From [Mycobacterium] stephanolepidis (GTDB taxonomy: Bacteria > Actinomycetota > Actinomycetes > Mycobacteriales > Mycobacteriaceae): DNA of 64,000 bases. Under the pieces are notes generated by a model. That model searched no databases. It was given only the letters and a program-made list of their open reading frames with translations, and was not told the DNA's origin. The position numbers and the translations under genes are program-made. The stretch is taken from the NCBI RefSeq assembly GCF_002356335.1, contig NZ_AP018165.1:2542001-2606000 (forward strand), written 5' to 3'. Shown one piece after another: positions 1 through 8,457 of the stretch (positions within the stretch are counted from its first letter, which is position 1; every line of letters begins with the position of its first letter).

Positions 1-2
1 CG

Positions 3-701
3 ATCGCCCCCATCGGGGTGGCGCTGGTGTACAGCGCCAAGGCCGCTGGCCGTAAGGCCTGGCCGTGGGCGCTACTGACCATCGTGGTGATCGCGGGCTC
101 GGTGGTGACGGTTTCTCGATCCGCCTTCATCGGATTAGCGGCAGCCATTCTGGTCATGTCATGGCGCTGGCCGGTTCGGCGGCTCGCGGGATTGGTCGCG
201 GCCGCCCTCGGTGCGGCGGCAGTTGCCGCGGTGAGCGGCCTGGGTGTCTTCGACGCGATCATCAGTACCTTCATGGGCAGTGCCGACGATCCGTCGCTGC
301 AATCCCGCGCCCGCGGAATCGATTACGTGATGTCCCATTGGACAGAGCATTTCTGGTTGGGACAGGGGGCGTTCACCTATCCGCTTGGACCCGAGCAGCC
401 TGTCCTCGACAACGAATACCTCAGCCGCCTCATCGAAGGTGGGATCTTGGGCTTGCTGACCCTGATCGTCCTGATGATCACGGCCATCATGTACGCCGCC
501 AGGGCGCGCAATCGCTGTGACGATGTGCCCACCACAGAGTTGATCAACGGTGTGCTCGGTGGGCTCGTCGCGCTCACTGTCGTCGCCTCGGTGTTGGATG
601 TATCTGCTTTCCAACAAATTTCGATGGTTCGATGGCTGCTGATCGTGCTCGCGGGTGCGGCATGGGCGCTGGTCAAACGCAATCAGAAAGTCCAGACATG
701 A
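3..701 (+). CDS. O-antigen ligase/polymerase-like membrane protein (C-terminal part)
   Basis: The reading frame is open to the window edge, so the true start lies upstream; about 232 codons are visible. The visible part has several hydrophobic segments and, near residues 130-150 of it, a stretch with NEYLSRLIEGGILGLL, typical of the C-terminal region of O-antigen ligase/Wzy-type proteins that join or polymerise lipid-linked sugars at the cytoplasmic membrane. The stop overlaps the next start (ATGA at 698-701), so it is translationally coupled to the aminotransferase downstream, which fits a surface-polysaccharide gene set. The family call rests on topology and this short motif; the exact substrate cannot be told. 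Confidence 0.6.
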   Translation: MAPIGVALVYSAKAAGRKAWPWALLTIVVIAGSVVTVSRSAFIGLAAAILVMSWRWPVRRLAGLVAAALGAAAVAAVSGLGVFDAIISTFMGSADDPSLQSRARGIDYVMSHWTEHFWLGQGAFTYPLGPEQPVLDNEYLSRLIEGGILGLLTLIVLMITAIMYAARARNRCDDVPTTELINGVLGGLVALTVVASVLDVSAFQQISMVRWLLIVLAGAAWALVKRNQKVQT

Positions 702-2035
702 CACACCGGGGATTCGATCAGTCGAACGCATGGCAAGCCCGGCTCCACGACGCGGTGCCGGGAGGCGCGCATACCTACGCACGCGGAGCCGACCAGTACC
801 CGCTGGGCATGGCACCGGTGCTCACCCACGGGGCGGGTGCGAGGGTCTGGGATGTCGATGGCAATTCCTATGTCGAATACGGCATGGGGCTGCGCGCCAT
901 AACGCTCGGCCATGCGTACGGTCCCGTGGTAGACGCGGTCCGCGAAACCCTGGCCCGGGGCGTGAGTTTCAGCCGACCCACGGTGCTGGAAGCCGAAGCC
1001 GCCGAAGACTTTCTGCGTACCGTGCCGACCGCTGAGATGGTCAAGTTCGCCAAGAACGGGTCGGATGTGACCACCGCCGCCATCCGCCTTGCCCGCGCCG
1101 TCACCGGACGCACCATGGTGGCGGCGTGCCGACAACCGTTCTTCTCGACCGACGACTGGTTCATCGGCACCACCGAGATGAACGCGGGCATCCCCAAGGC
1201 CGCGACCGACGACATCGCCAGATTCAGCTACAACGATTTCGATTCTTTGGTAACGCTTTTCAACCGTTTCCCGGGGGAAATCGCGTGCGTCATCATGGAA
1301 GCGGCCAGTGCGGCGGCCGAGCCCGCACCCGGATTCCTGGAGTCGGTGCGATCACTGTGCACCGACCACGGTGCGCTGCTGGTTTTCGACGAGATCATCA
1401 CCGGATTCCGGTGGTCCTGCCAGGGCGCCCAGGCGGTCTATGGGGTAACCCCGGACCTGTCGTGTTGGGGCAAGGCCATGGGCAATGGATTTGCGATCGC
1501 CGCACTCGCCGGAAAGCGTGACTACATGGAACGCGGCGGCCTGCGGACCGATGACCCCCGGACATTTCTCCTGTCGACCACCAATGGGCCAGAGGCGGTG
1601 GGACTGGCGGCATTTCGTGCCGTGGTGCAGTCCTATCGTGATGACGCCCCGGTCCACGCGATGGAGGCCGCCGGCCGCGGCCTTGCGTCAGGGGTCGCCG
1701 AGATCACCGCCGAACTTGGTGTGGACGAACATATTCAGACCGTGGGCCGTTCGTCGTGCCTTGCCTTCGCCAGCCTCGATCCAGACAGGCAGCCGTCACA
1801 GGCGTACCGGGCACTGCTCTTGCAAGAACTTCTGCGTCGCGGCGTGCTGGGGCAATCCTTTGTGATCTCCGCCGCACACACGTCCATCGACATCGAGTTG
1901 ACGCTCGAAGCGGTGCGCGGTGCCGCCGAGATCTATCGACGCGCCCTCGATGCGGGCGGTACCGACGGATTCCTGGTGGGCCCGGCCGTCGCGCCGGCAT
2001 TGCGCTCACTCGCCGCGCCCCGACGGATCCCCTAG
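698..2035 (+). CDS. Class III (glutamate-1-semialdehyde-type) aminotransferase
   Basis: A 445-residue PLP enzyme of the HemL-like aminotransferase/aminomutase family. It shows the PGGAHTYARG opening, the FDEIITGFR motif around residue 235 that holds the PLP-ring aspartate, and the Schiff-base lysine in WGKAMGNGF near residue 258. I chose the ATG at 698 because it overlaps the upstream stop and leads straight into the conserved domain; a longer frame starting upstream lies inside the neighbouring gene. True HemL sits in heme operons; here the neighbour is a polysaccharide ligase-like protein, so amination of a sugar or other surface-glycan precursor is more likely than 5-aminolevulinate synthesis. 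The substrate is inferred only from context. Confidence 0.75.
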   Translation: MTHRGFDQSNAWQARLHDAVPGGAHTYARGADQYPLGMAPVLTHGAGARVWDVDGNSYVEYGMGLRAITLGHAYGPVVDAVRETLARGVSFSRPTVLEAEAAEDFLRTVPTAEMVKFAKNGSDVTTAAIRLARAVTGRTMVAACRQPFFSTDDWFIGTTEMNAGIPKAATDDIARFSYNDFDSLVTLFNRFPGEIACVIMEAASAAAEPAPGFLESVRSLCTDHGALLVFDEIITGFRWSCQGAQAVYGVTPDLSCWGKAMGNGFAIAALAGKRDYMERGGLRTDDPRTFLLSTTNGPEAVGLAAFRAVVQSYRDDAPVHAMEAAGRGLASGVAEITAELGVDEHIQTVGRSSCLAFASLDPDRQPSQAYRALLLQELLRRGVLGQSFVISAAHTSIDIELTLEAVRGAAEIYRRALDAGGTDGFLVGPAVAPALRSLAAPRRIP

Positions 2036-2164
2036 CCGCGCCCATCTTGTGGGTTCATGCGTTTATCGCCCCGCGTTCGCCTCGTTGGCGTATTAGTAAA
2101 TGTGGCCCGTATCGCGTTGATCTTGGATAGCAACTACTACTACGCTGCGTCGTAGGAGGTGGCG

Positions 2165-3619
2165 ATGAACGCCCTGGACGTATCCCGATGGCAGTTCGGC
2201 ATCACCACCGTGTACCACTTCGTTCTGGTGCCGTTGACCATTGGACTCGCCCCGCTTCTAGCAATCATGCAAACCGCGTGGGTGGTCACCGGCAACAACT
2301 CCTGGTACCGGCTGACCCGCTTCTTCGGCAAGCTGTTTCTCATCAACTTCGCCCTGGGTGTGGCCACCGGCATCGTGCAGGAATTCCAGTTCGGAATGAA
2401 CTGGAGCGAATACTCCCGCTTCGTCGGTGACGTGTTCGGCGCTCCCCTTGCCCTCGAAGGGCTGGTGGCCTTCTTCCTGGAGTCAACCTTCCTGGGCTTG
2501 TGGATATTTGGATGGACGCGGCTGCCCAAGCTGGTGCACCTGGCGTGTATCTGGATGGTGGCGATCGGCGTCAATGCCTCGGCGTTCTTCATCATCGCCG
2601 CCAACTCGTTCATGCAGCATCCGGTCGGTGCCGTCTACAACCCGGAGACCGGCCGTGCCGAGCTGATCAGCATCACCGAGCTCCTGACCAACAACACGGC
2701 GCTGGCCGCGTTCCCCCACACCGTCGCCGGATCCCTGCTCACCGCAAGCACCTTCGTCGCCGGAATCTGTGGCTGGTGGATGGTCCGCTCCCACAAGGTC
2801 GGCACACTCGACGATGCACGCACGATGTACCGACCCGCCGCCATCGGCGCGTGCGCCGTGATGATCCTGTCCGGTGCTGCGCTGGCGGCCACGGGGGACG
2901 TCCAGGGCAAGCTGATGTTCCAGCAGCAGCCCATGAAAATGGCGTCGGCAGAATCCCTGTGCTACACCGAAAAGGATCCCAAGTTCTCGGTGTTGACGGT
3001 GGGTACGCACAACAACTGCGCCAGCGTGGCACACGCCATTTCGGTGCCCTATGTGCTGCCGTTCCTGGCCGAGGGCAAGTTCACCGACGTCACCCTCAAG
3101 GGTGTGGAAGACCTCCAGAAGGAATACGAGCAGAAGTTCGGACCGCGCAACTACCGGCCCAATCTCTTTGTCACATACTGGTCTTTCCGCGCGATGATCG
3201 GGCTGGCCGCCGGGTCGGCCCTGCTGGCGCTGGCAGGATTGTGGGTCACCCGTGGTGGGCGCATCCCCAGTCAACGCTGGTTCGCCTGGCTTTCGATCCT
3301 GGCCATCCCCACCCCTTTCCTGGCCAACAGCGCCGGGTGGGTGTTCACCGAGATGGGCCGACAACCGTGGGTCGTAGCACCCAATCCGACAGGGGTGGAG
3401 CAGATCCGGCTTACCGTGGACCTGGCGGTCTCCCACCATTCCGCGGCCACGGTATGGCTATCCCTCATTACGTTCACCCTGCTGTACGGCGCACTGGGGG
3501 TGGTCTGGTTCTGGCTGATCCGCCGATACACCATCGAGGGCCCCCTCGAACACGACACCGAGCCCGCTTCACCAGTCACCGATGACGACAGCGTCAAACC
3601 GCTGTCCTTCGCCTACTAG
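2165..3619 (+). CDS. cydA: Cytochrome bd ubiquinol/menaquinol oxidase subunit I
   Basis: Subunit I of the high-affinity terminal oxidase that oxidises quinol and reduces oxygen in the cytoplasmic membrane. The 484-residue product has the heme-ligand histidine at residue 18 (equivalent to E. coli His19), the paired glutamates in the helix around residues 98-107 (VAFFLEST), and the GRQPW signature near residue 398. The Q-loop is short, as in other actinobacterial CydA proteins. The start is ATG 2165, five bases after AGGAGGT; a GTG at 2159 lies inside that ribosome-binding site. It is the first gene of cydABDC; 129 bp separate it from the aminotransferase, enough for its own promoter, although I could not identify a convincing regulator box. 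Confidence 0.97.
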   Translation: MNALDVSRWQFGITTVYHFVLVPLTIGLAPLLAIMQTAWVVTGNNSWYRLTRFFGKLFLINFALGVATGIVQEFQFGMNWSEYSRFVGDVFGAPLALEGLVAFFLESTFLGLWIFGWTRLPKLVHLACIWMVAIGVNASAFFIIAANSFMQHPVGAVYNPETGRAELISITELLTNNTALAAFPHTVAGSLLTASTFVAGICGWWMVRSHKVGTLDDARTMYRPAAIGACAVMILSGAALAATGDVQGKLMFQQQPMKMASAESLCYTEKDPKFSVLTVGTHNNCASVAHAISVPYVLPFLAEGKFTDVTLKGVEDLQKEYEQKFGPRNYRPNLFVTYWSFRAMIGLAAGSALLALAGLWVTRGGRIPSQRWFAWLSILAIPTPFLANSAGWVFTEMGRQPWVVAPNPTGVEQIRLTVDLAVSHHSAATVWLSLITFTLLYGALGVVWFWLIRRYTIEGPLEHDTEPASPVTDDDSVKPLSFAY

Positions 3620-3649
3620 CCCAACCAGCCGCGTAAGGAGGTTCCGGAT

Positions 3650-4678
3650 ATGAATCCCACAGCATTGCAACAGTTCTGGTTCATCGTCGTGGCGGTGTTG
3701 TTCCTCGGCTTCCTCGTGCTCGAAGGGTTCGACTTCGGCGTCGGGATGCTCATGCATCCCCTCGGCCGCGGTGACGACCGTAGGCGACGGGCCGTGTTGA
3801 ACACCATAGGGCCGGTATGGGACGGCAACGAGGTCTGGCTCATCACCGCGGGCGGCGGGATGTTCGCGGCCTTTCCGCATTGGTATGCAACGGCGTTCTC
3901 CGGCCTGTACCTTCCGCTGCTGCTCATCCTGGTGGCCATGATCGTCCGGATCGTTGCCATCGAATGGCGGGGAAAGATCGATGACCCCCGCTGGCGTGCC
4001 CGCTGCGATCTCGGGATAGCGATCGGATCCTGGATTCCCGCGCTGCTGTGGGGCGTGGCGTTCGCGGCAATGCTCGCCGGGCTTCCGGTCGACAGTGCCA
4101 AGCAACTCACCCTCACCATTGGCGACGTGCTCAGACCATATGTGCTGCTGGGTGGCATAGTTTTTGTGGGGCTCTTCGCCTTTCACGGCGCGCTGTTCAT
4201 ATCGCTCAAGACCGCCGGCGCGGTACGAGAGGACGCCGTCTTGACAGCACGCAGGCTGGCGATTCCGGTGATCGTCGCCGCCGGCGGATACGGATTGTGG
4301 ACGCAGCTCGCGTACGGCAAGGGTTGGACATGGATCGCGCTCGCGATTGCCGCGCTGTCCCTGGTCGGAGCGGCAGCCTTTTCGCGAATCTCCCGTGACG
4401 GATGGGCTTTTGCCTGCACCTGCCTGACCGTGGTCGCAGTCGTCGCTTTGCTCTTCGGGTCCCTTTATCCGAATCTGATTGTCTCCAGCCTTGATCCGGC
4501 CTACAACCTGACGGTGACAAACGCATCGTCAAGCCCCTACACGCTCAGAGTGATGAGCTGGGCTGCCGCGGTCACCGCACCCGTGGTGCTGATCTACCAG
4601 GGCTGGACATATTGGGTTTTCCGGCAGCGCATCTCGGCCGACCAGATTCCCGATCCCGTCGGGCTACCCGGGCGATGA
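3650..4678 (+). CDS. cydB: Cytochrome bd oxidase subunit II
   Basis: Subunit II of cytochrome bd oxidase, 342 residues with about eight or nine membrane helices. The N-terminal region carries the family-typical LVLEGFDFGVGML and GPVWDGNEVWLI motifs. A strong site (AAGGAGG) precedes ATG 3650, and the gene lies 30 bp after cydA. Its stop overlaps the cydD start (ATGA at 4675-4678). It forms the oxidase with CydA; no odd features seen. Confidence 0.97.
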   Translation: MNPTALQQFWFIVVAVLFLGFLVLEGFDFGVGMLMHPLGRGDDRRRRAVLNTIGPVWDGNEVWLITAGGGMFAAFPHWYATAFSGLYLPLLLILVAMIVRIVAIEWRGKIDDPRWRARCDLGIAIGSWIPALLWGVAFAAMLAGLPVDSAKQLTLTIGDVLRPYVLLGGIVFVGLFAFHGALFISLKTAGAVREDAVLTARRLAIPVIVAAGGYGLWTQLAYGKGWTWIALAIAALSLVGAAAFSRISRDGWAFACTCLTVVAVVALLFGSLYPNLIVSSLDPAYNLTVTNASSSPYTLRVMSWAAAVTAPVVLIYQGWTYWVFRQRISADQIPDPVGLPGR

Positions 4679-6339
4679 CGACCTCGCGCAGTGCCCCGGT
4701 CGATCCCCGACTGTGGCGCCGCAGCGCTCCTGCCCGCCGCTACCTGATCCTGACGGTGCTCTGCGAGCTGGTGATGACGGCCTGCACCCTTACGATCGCG
4801 GTGGTCCTCGCCCGCGCCCTCGCGCTACTGATCACCGATCCCGCGAGCCGCGATATGGCCCATATGGGGCAGCCGATGGCCATCCTCATTGTCCTCTGGA
4901 TGGTTCGAGCGGGGGCTCAGGGTATACAGACCAGGTTCAGCGAACGTGGCGCGACCGGGGTGATCGCGGACCTCGACGACCAGCTGTTGTCGACCATCGC
5001 CGAGGCGCAGCCACGTGACCTGGAGCAGTTCCGGGACTCGGCCACGACGGTGTTGACCCGTGGCCTGGACGACCTGCGCCCGTACTTCGCCGGATATCTC
5101 CCCGCGGTGCTCAGCGCCGCAATCGTGACACCTGCGGCCGCATTGGTGATCGCACTGTCCGACATCCGATCCGCCGTGATCGTCGCGATCACTGTGCCGC
5201 TGATTCCCATATTCATGATTCTCATCGGCCTGCTCACCCGCGATCGGGCGGAGGCCGCACTGCAGGCATCGACCGCGGTCACCGGTCAGATTCTCGATCT
5301 GATAGCGGGCATCCCGACCCTGCGCGCACTCGGGCGCACCGCGACTCCCCTGCGCCGAATCGCCGAACTCGGTACTTCTCAGCGCCGTTCGGTGATGGCC
5401 ACCTTACGGGTGGCGTTTCTGTCGGCAATGGTGCTCGAAATGATCGCTACTCTCAGCGTCGCGCTCATCGCGGTGGGTATCGGCATGCGTTTGGTTTTCG
5501 GGCACCTCGACCTGACCACCGCGTTGACAGTCCTGATCCTGGCACCTGAGGTGTACTGGCCGTTGCGACGCGTCGGGATCCAGTTCCACAGCGCTGCCGA
5601 TGGCACGGCTGCCGCGGACAAGGCCTTCGAACTCCTCGACGCCGTCGGGCCCCCGGCTTCGAGCGGCGGAACGCACGCTCCGAACGAGAATCCGGTCATC
5701 GAACTCGCCACCATCAGCGTGGCCGACCGAAGTGGTTACGCACCATGGGAATTGACCGCAACAATCCGGCCCCGCACAGTCACGGTTCTTACCGGGCACA
5801 ATGGCGCCGGAAAGTCGACGGTGCTGCACACCATCACCGGACTGACCACACCCGCCCAGGGCCAAGTTCTCGTGGACGGGGTGCCCCTGGACCAGATCCA
5901 GCGCGACAGCTGGTGGTCAATGCTCGGATGGCTGCCGCAACGCCCGGTGCTGGTGCCCGGTACCGTGCGCGAGAACCTCGAAATGTTCGGGCCGCTCGAC
6001 GATCTCGAATCCGCACTAATCGACAGCAGGTTCGACAGCACACTGGAAACGCTACGAGACGGATTGGACACCCACCTCGGTGCGGGTGGCACCGGACTGT
6101 CGCTGGGCGAACGCCAGCGGCTGTGCCTGGCCCGTGTGCTCGGCACCAACCGGTCGATCCTGCTGCTCGACGAGCCGACGGCCCACCTCGACGCCGACAC
6201 CGAGGCCTGTGTGCTTGCCGCATTGGTTTCCCGCGCCCGCAGGGGTGCAACAGTGGTGCTGGTGGGCCATCGGGCGCCTGTTCTGGCCGCCGCCGACAAC
6301 GTATTCACCGTGCAGGCAAGACATGTCGCGCACCTCTGA
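4675..6339 (+). CDS. cydD: ABC exporter subunit CydD (thiol exporter/bd oxidase assembly)
   Basis: One half of the heterodimeric CydDC ABC transporter needed to assemble cytochrome bd; the E. coli complex is linked to glutathione/cysteine export, though the relevant thiol in mycobacteria may differ. The 554-residue protein has six N-terminal helices, then an ATPase domain with Walker A GHNGAGKST (about 375-383), signature LSLGERQ (about 476), Walker B LLLDEPT (about 497) and the switch histidine in LVGHR. Start ATG 4675 overlaps the cydB stop. Its 3' end overlaps cydC by 17 bp. Confidence 0.95.
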   Translation: MTTSRSAPVDPRLWRRSAPARRYLILTVLCELVMTACTLTIAVVLARALALLITDPASRDMAHMGQPMAILIVLWMVRAGAQGIQTRFSERGATGVIADLDDQLLSTIAEAQPRDLEQFRDSATTVLTRGLDDLRPYFAGYLPAVLSAAIVTPAAALVIALSDIRSAVIVAITVPLIPIFMILIGLLTRDRAEAALQASTAVTGQILDLIAGIPTLRALGRTATPLRRIAELGTSQRRSVMATLRVAFLSAMVLEMIATLSVALIAVGIGMRLVFGHLDLTTALTVLILAPEVYWPLRRVGIQFHSAADGTAAADKAFELLDAVGPPASSGGTHAPNENPVIELATISVADRSGYAPWELTATIRPRTVTVLTGHNGAGKSTVLHTITGLTTPAQGQVLVDGVPLDQIQRDSWWSMLGWLPQRPVLVPGTVRENLEMFGPLDDLESALIDSRFDSTLETLRDGLDTHLGAGGTGLSLGERQRLCLARVLGTNRSILLLDEPTAHLDADTEACVLAALVSRARRGATVVLVGHRAPVLAAADNVFTVQARHVAHL

Positions 6340-7975
6340 TCCGCTACGGCACTGGCTGATCGCCCTGCGGGTGCGGCCGGTACGACTGGCCGCCGCCGTG
6401 GCATGCGGTGTCTTGGCGCTGGGGAGCGCGCTGGCGCTGGCGGGTTTGTCGGCATGGTTGATCACCAGGGCATGGCAGATGCCTCCGGTACTGGATCTGT
6501 CCGTCGCCGTGGTCGCCGTACGCGCACTGGGTATTTCACGAGGCATCTGGCGATACTGCGAACGGCTGGCCGGTCACGATATCGCACTGCGAGGCGCCGC
6601 CACTGTCCGCGCGCAGGTGTACGCACGGCTGGTGGGTGGCGCGGCCGGCCAGGTCCGTAAAGGTGCGGTGCTCGACCGGATCGGCACCGATATCGACGAA
6701 CTCGCCGAGACGGTCGTACGCAGCGTCATACCCATCGCGGTCGCCGGGGTGCTGGCGGTGGCGGCCACTGCGACGGTTGCGCTGATATCGATGCCTGCCG
6801 CCGCCATCTTGGCGTGTGCCTTGTTGGTCGCCGACGTGCTGGCACCGGCGTTGGCGTCTCGCGCGGCCGGCACACGAGAGACACGAGGCGCGAGGGCACG
6901 CGCTCTGCAGACCGAGACGACGGTCGAGATCCTCGACCATGCCCCGGAACTGCGCGTCAGAGGACTTCTCCCCCGTCAGCTCGAAGTAGCGCGTCAACGC
7001 CGCAGAGACTGGGCTGCGGCTCAGGACGCCGCCGCCGTTCCGGCCGCCTGGTCGACGGCGGTTCCGACCCTCGCCGTCGGCGCCGCAGTGGTCGGTGCGT
7101 TCGCCGTAGCGGTCGAGCTGGCCGGACATATCGCACCCACGACGCTTGCCGTCTTGGTGCTGCTGCCGCTGGCAGCCTTTGAGGCTTCCGCCGCACTGCC
7201 TGCCGCAGCCATCGGCATAGCCCGTTCACGCGCATCGGCGCGGCACCTACAAGACCTCGCGACGGCAGGGCACGACACGTCCGCACCGGTCGATGTCATG
7301 CCCACCAACGGCAGGGCCGGCATGCCGATTGAATCCGTCGAACTGACATGGCGGACCGGACTTTCCACATCGGGTCCGTTGTCGTTTCGGCTGGCCGCAG
7401 GTGGGCGGATGGCGATCACCGGGGCCAGCGGCATCGGCAAGACATCCTTGTTCACAACGCTCGCGGGCCTCGCGCCGCAGGTGTCCGGTGCCATTCGGCT
7501 CGACGGCACCGATATCACGGACCTCCCCGCCACCGAACTGCCCTCGCTCATCAGGTTTTTCGGGGAGGACGCGCACATCTTCGCCACCACAGTGCGCGAC
7601 AACCTGCTCGTCGCTCGCGGCGATGCGACCGACGGAGAGCTGTTCGACGTGTTGTCCGACGTCGGCCTCGGTTCCTGGGTCGAGGCGTTGCCACACGTGC
7701 TGGACACGGTGTTGACCTCAGGTGCGGCCTCGATATCGGGCGGGCAACGCCGCAGGCTGCTTCTGGCCCGGGCAGTGCTCTCCGACGTGCCGGTGTTGCT
7801 GCTGGACGAACCCACTGAACATCTCGATGGGCAGGCCGCCGAGAGGTTCCTACGAGAACTACTGGACCCCGCCAGTCCAGTGCTGGCCGGACGAACCGTC
7901 ATAGTCGCGACCCATCATCTGCCCGATTCCGTGTCCTGCCCATGTGTCCGACTCGGCGATACAGTGCAGGTATGA
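6323..7975 (+). CDS. cydC: ABC exporter subunit CydC
   Basis: Partner of CydD, 550 residues, with an N-terminal transmembrane domain and a C-terminal ATPase: Walker A GASGIGKTS (about 366-374), signature SISGGQRRR (about 470), Walker B LLLDEPTEH (about 494) and a histidine pair in ATHHL. Start ATG 6323 lies within the last 17 bp of cydD, so the two halves are translationally coupled, as expected for a heterodimer. The stop overlaps the next gene (ATGA at 7972-7975). Confidence 0.95.
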   Translation: MSRTSDPLRHWLIALRVRPVRLAAAVACGVLALGSALALAGLSAWLITRAWQMPPVLDLSVAVVAVRALGISRGIWRYCERLAGHDIALRGAATVRAQVYARLVGGAAGQVRKGAVLDRIGTDIDELAETVVRSVIPIAVAGVLAVAATATVALISMPAAAILACALLVADVLAPALASRAAGTRETRGARARALQTETTVEILDHAPELRVRGLLPRQLEVARQRRRDWAAAQDAAAVPAAWSTAVPTLAVGAAVVGAFAVAVELAGHIAPTTLAVLVLLPLAAFEASAALPAAAIGIARSRASARHLQDLATAGHDTSAPVDVMPTNGRAGMPIESVELTWRTGLSTSGPLSFRLAAGGRMAITGASGIGKTSLFTTLAGLAPQVSGAIRLDGTDITDLPATELPSLIRFFGEDAHIFATTVRDNLLVARGDATDGELFDVLSDVGLGSWVEALPHVLDTVLTSGAASISGGQRRRLLLARAVLSDVPVLLLDEPTEHLDGQAAERFLRELLDPASPVLAGRTVIVATHHLPDSVSCPCVRLGDTVQV

Positions 7976-8454
7976 CGGAAACGCCGCCGCCACCACCCCC
8001 GCCGTACTACCCGTACCAGCCTCCCGGCGGGTACCCACCTTCCCCATACCCGTATCCCTACGGTGCGCCGGTTCCCCCGCCTGCCCCCAAGAATGGCCTC
8101 GGAGTGGGGGCGCTGGTTGTGGGAATCATCGCCATTCTGTTCTCCTGCACAGTGTTTGGCGGGTTTATCGGCGGTCTTGTTGCGGTGATCCTCGGGATCG
8201 TGGGCGTGCGAAGGGTCACGCGCGGGGAGGCCGACAATCGCGGTGTGGCGATCTCCGGCATCGTGCTCGGAACCCTTGCCGTGCTGTTGTCCGCGGCGAT
8301 CCTGGTGTTCACACTGGTCTTCATGAAGTCAGCCGGTTTGACCGACTTCATCACGTGCATTTCCAATGCCCAGGGTGACCAAGTCAAGGCAACCCAATGC
8401 CAGAACGACTTCGAGAAGCGGATGAATCAGAAGGCCGGTACTCCGACGCCCTGA
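7972..8454 (+). CDS. Proline-rich DUF4190-type membrane protein
   Basis: A 160-residue protein with an extended Pro/Tyr/Gly-rich N-terminus (residues 5-45), then two hydrophobic segments (about 48-75 and 95-120) with the LGIVGVRRVTRGEADNRGVA loop typical of DUF4190 proteins, and a short hydrophilic tail with two cysteines. Function is unknown. Its ATG overlaps the cydC stop, so it is translated as the last gene of the cyd operon; a role linked to the bd oxidase or to CydDC is possible but only inferred from coupling. It ends three bases before the convergent permease gene. Confidence 0.8.
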   Translation: MTETPPPPPPPYYPYQPPGGYPPSPYPYPYGAPVPPPAPKNGLGVGALVVGIIAILFSCTVFGGFIGGLVAVILGIVGVRRVTRGEADNRGVAISGIVLGTLAVLLSAAILVFTLVFMKSAGLTDFITCISNAQGDQVKATQCQNDFEKRMNQKAGTPTP

Positions 8455-8457
8455 CGT

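Noticed and set aside
698..2035. Genuine heme-pathway hemL
   Set aside because: The fold fits, but the neighbour is a polysaccharide ligase-like protein and no other heme gene is near, so the generic name is kept.
2036..2164. CRP or other regulator box before cydA
   Set aside because: No TGTGA-N6-TCACA-like dyad could be found; only weak AT-rich stretches.
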